A stretch of DNA of 16,065 nucleotides from UBA9547 sp043769845 (GTDB taxonomy: Bacteria > Bacteroidota > Bacteroidia > Cytophagales > UBA9547): positions 1-16,065 of the forward strand of contig JAYVIX010000151.1 in assembly GCA_043769845.1 (NCBI GenBank). The letters are read 5' to 3'. The translations under genes were made by a program, and so were the position numbers. Within the stretch, counting starts at the first letter, position 1; the number at the start of each line of letters is the position of its first letter. Positions 14,341 to 16,065 of the stretch are shown in pieces. The notes under the pieces were generated by a model. The model did not search any database and was not told the origin of the DNA. It was given only the letters and a program-made list of their open reading frames with translations.

Positions 14341-14952
14341 ATGAGCGATTTATCTCCAAAATTGCCAGTTATGGAAGCCTTCTACACTATTCAGGGGGAA
14401 GGTTATTACCAAGGAAGTGCCGCTTATTTTATCCGTCTTGGTGGCTGCGATGTGGGTTGTCATTGGTGTGACGTGAAAGAATCTTGGGATGTAAATGCGC
14501 ATCCAAAATTGTCAATTGATGAAATTGTAACTGAAGCCTGCAAATATCCAGCCCGAATTGCTGTCATTACAGGTGGAGAACCTTTGATGCACGACCTCAC
14601 ATATTTGTGTAAATTACTAAAAGACAAGGGTTTCCGTACGCATATCGAAACTTCCGGAGCTTATCCCATTTCGGGCGATTGTGATTGGGTATGTCTTTCT
14701 CCTAAAAAATTCAAAGAACCCGTTTTGTCAGTTTGCGAAAATGCTCAGGAACTGAAAGCCATTATTTTCAACAAAAGTGATTTTGAATTTGCTGAAAAGT
14801 ACAAAAAACTGGTTTCCACCGCTTGCAAACTGTACCTACAACCCGAATGGGACAAACAAAACGATATGCTACCACTTATGGTTGAATATGTTAAAAATCA
14901 TCCTGAGTGGAAAATCAGCTTGCAGGTGCACAAATATTTGCAAATTCCTTAG
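14341..14952 (+). CDS. queE: 7-carboxy-7-deazaguanine synthase (radical SAM)
   Basis: 203 residues. QueE turns 6-carboxy-5,6,7,8-tetrahydropterin into 7-carboxy-7-deazaguanine, a step toward preQ0 and queuosine in tRNA. The start has AFYTIQGEGYYQG, typical for QueE. The cluster-binding cysteines are C36, C40 and C43 in GGCDVGCHWCD, a CX3CX2C radical SAM motif. GGEP at 78-81 binds SAM, and the C-terminus ends LQVHKYLQIP, the form seen in many Bacteroidota QueE proteins. Size fits the family. It follows the aminotransferase gene by a single base and is very probably co-transcribed. No other queuosine genes (queC, queD, queF) are in the window. Confidence 0.95.
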   Translation: MSDLSPKLPVMEAFYTIQGEGYYQGSAAYFIRLGGCDVGCHWCDVKESWDVNAHPKLSIDEIVTEACKYPARIAVITGGEPLMHDLTYLCKLLKDKGFRTHIETSGAYPISGDCDWVCLSPKKFKEPVLSVCENAQELKAIIFNKSDFEFAEKYKKLVSTACKLYLQPEWDKQNDMLPLMVEYVKNHPEWKISLQVHKYLQIP

Positions 14953-14980
14953 ACAAAAAAGAGGATAGTGTAAGGAAAAA

Positions 14981-15403
14981 CTAATCTATTTGTGTTGCTA
15001 TTACAAAAATCAGAACAGCAAAAAAAAGAAGGATAAAATTCCTATAATCAAATGTGTTATCTATAATACTTTTTCTGACATTTTTTGGATTGTAAAATAC
15101 ATCTACGATTTGTCCTTCTCTTAACTTTAGTTTACTATAATATCTTACCCAACTTTCATAAGGAGGATTATATACAAAATTATTTGTGATTTTATTTGAA
15201 GTAAATTTTATTATATTTACAGTGTACTCATAAATAATTTGCTCCTCCCAGCCTGCATCTGATCCTGAGCCAACATCAATTTTGTACGATTGAATTTCTC
15301 CCTTTGTCAATTTCCATTTTTTTATCACCCTGTAATAGAAATGAACAACATATAAGAATCTAAACAAAATTAGGATAGAAATAATGTAAAAAAATATATT
15401 CAT
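14981..15403 (-). CDS. DUF3592-like membrane protein of unknown function
   Basis: 140 residues. A hydrophobic helix at about 4-23 and another at about 122-138 flank an extracytoplasmic or cytoplasmic beta-rich middle. The pattern KGEIQSYKI after the first helix, YEYTVN near 58-63, and G97-QIVDVFYNPKNVRKS before the second helix is that of DUF3592 proteins. No function is known for the family that I can state. It is visibly more AT-rich than its neighbours. It follows nuoJ by 14 bases on the same strand, the place where nuoK normally stands, and converges on queE. It may be cotranscribed with nuoJ, but nothing in it looks like a respiratory subunit. Confidence 0.75.
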   Translation of the reverse strand: MNIFFYIISILILFRFLYVVHFYYRVIKKWKLTKGEIQSYKIDVGSGSDAGWEEQIIYEYTVNIIKFTSNKITNNFVYNPPYESWVRYYSKLKLREGQIVDVFYNPKNVRKSIIDNTFDYRNFILLFFAVLIFVIATQID

Positions 15404-15417
15404 TTAAAACCTCATTG

Positions 15418-15948
15418 TTACAGTTTCTTTTCTAAACTAGATTCTTTAGTTCTGCCTATTTCAGAAGCAGCTGCCGAAATAGCCAGAACTCCAATCAAAA
15501 TTACGAGTAGTAAAACACCCACTATTTCGAAAGGCATTAAATATTGACCAAGCAAGCCTTTGCCAATCAGTTGAGTAGTAGATGGTTCGTTGGTGTTTTT
15601 GATGAGTAAAACACTTTCCTGATGCACCACATAAAACAAGCCTACGGCAATTGTCAAGGCTAAAAAAGCGGCTACTTTTGCGTCTTTGATCCCACTGGTC
15701 AGAAAGCGGTTTTCTCTTCTTTTGGTCATTAGAATTCCGAAAAGAAGGAGCGAAAGTACGCCACCTACATAAATTAGAATCTGAGTAACTGCCAAGAATT
15801 CGGCATTGGCCATCAAAAACAAACCCGCAATGCCCAAAAATGTAGCTAATAATAAAAAAGCTGCATAGAGCAGATTCTTTTGCCAAGCTACAGCCAAAGC
15901 CGAAAATAAAGTGATGGCTGCAAAAAAGCCAAAAAACGCAGTTGCCAT
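15418..15948 (-). CDS. nuoJ: NADH-quinone oxidoreductase subunit J
   Basis: 176 residues with five membrane helices (about 3-22, 26-46, 50-74, 89-108 and 137-159), the layout and length of NuoJ, a subunit in the membrane arm of respiratory complex I which couples NADH oxidation to proton transport. Helix 3 contains QILIYVGGVLSLLLFG, with the conserved tyrosine Y60 preceding the glycines that form the helix bulge. The charged loop TKRREN follows it as usual. No cysteine motif or other domain. It is not followed by nuoK: a DUF3592-like gene comes next. The 117 bases upstream to the window end contain no recognisable nuoI end, so it may be transcribed alone. Confidence 0.93.
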   Translation of the reverse strand: MATAFFGFFAAITLFSALAVAWQKNLLYAAFLLLATFLGIAGLFLMANAEFLAVTQILIYVGGVLSLLLFGILMTKRRENRFLTSGIKDAKVAAFLALTIAVGLFYVVHQESVLLIKNTNEPSTTQLIGKGLLGQYLMPFEIVGVLLLVILIGVLAISAAASEIGRTKESSLEKKL

Positions 15949-15981
15949 GTCTTAGTTTTCAGTTGGAGTGTTGAACTAAAC

Positions 15982-16007
15982 CTATGGTAGCTTTTTTCAC
16001 ACCATAG
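15982..16007. repeat. 7-bp inverted repeat upstream of nuoJ
   Basis: CTATGGT at 15982-15988 and ACCATAG at 16001-16007 could form a hairpin with a 12-base loop in the nuoJ leader. No T run follows on either strand, so it does not look like an ordinary terminator. It could be a leader structure, an operator or chance. Confidence 0.4.
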
Positions 16008-16019
16008 AATTACCTTTCC

Positions 16020-16051
16020 GAAAGATAATAAACATTGTATATCATGACAAA
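16020..16051 (-). promoter_or_regulatory. Candidate promoter of nuoJ
   Basis: On the minus strand TATCTTTC (16027-16020) differs from TAnnTTTG at one base, and TTTG (16051-16048) lies 20 bases before it, a suitable spacing. It would give a leader of about 65 bases before the nuoJ ATG at 15948, containing the inverted repeat. Pattern only. Confidence 0.35.
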
Positions 16052-16065
16052 AAAAAGAAACTAAA

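Noticed and set aside
15950..16065. Open minus-strand frame running in from the right edge as the end of nuoI
   Set aside because: The frame stays open but its 38 codons show no ferredoxin-like or NuoI C-terminal features.
1..16065. tRNA genes, rRNA genes, CRISPR arrays, insertion sequences or phage genes
   Set aside because: I looked for cloverleaf-like segments, regularly spaced repeats, transposase motifs and terminal inverted repeats and found none that I could support.

Overview
The window looks like a chromosomal segment of a Bacteroidota bacterium. The evidence is a type IX secretion (gliding-motility type) C-terminal sorting domain at the end of a secreted protein, promoter elements of the Bacteroidota form TAnnTTTG with an upstream TTTG (clearest before rpsT), AT-rich coding sequence, and protein sequences for HisRS, S20, YbaB, QueE and NuoJ that read like that phylum. 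I cannot name the genus from sequence alone.

Layout. 1-4037 (minus) is the 5' part of a very large secreted glycoside hydrolase family 8 protein that runs off the left edge: signal peptide, GH8 catalytic domain, then Ig/DUF11-like modules, two of which appear to carry large domains inserted at the same loop. 4038-4630 has no intact gene. It holds a 9-bp inverted repeat, a frameshifted remnant of a thiolase gene and the rpsT promoter. 4631-6412 (plus) is rpsT with its terminator, then hisS. A single-domain response regulator (minus) converges on hisS with a 4-nt overlap. 6893-9159 (plus) is a promoter, a T9SS-exported protein with fibronectin-like repeats, and a YbaB/EbfC nucleoid protein. 9246-10247 (plus) is a family 2 glycosyltransferase.

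10287-13428 (minus) is a same-strand set read as pentameric ligand-gated ion channel homologue, then PAS/PAS histidine kinase, then PAP2-like membrane protein; the last two overlap by 4 nt (ATGA). Divergent from it, 13512-14952 (plus) is a tight pair, class IV aminotransferase and queE (7-carboxy-7-deazaguanine synthase). The right end (minus) is nuoJ followed by a DUF3592-like membrane protein, without the nuoK that normally follows nuoJ.

Most genes are housekeeping (translation, tRNA modification, respiration, nucleoid). The points I consider most worth a second look are the Cys-loop-type channel with an unusual glycine-rich pore helix beside a sensor kinase and a PAP2-like protein, the insertion architecture of the giant GH8 protein, the thiolase fossil directly upstream of rpsT, and the isolated nuoJ.
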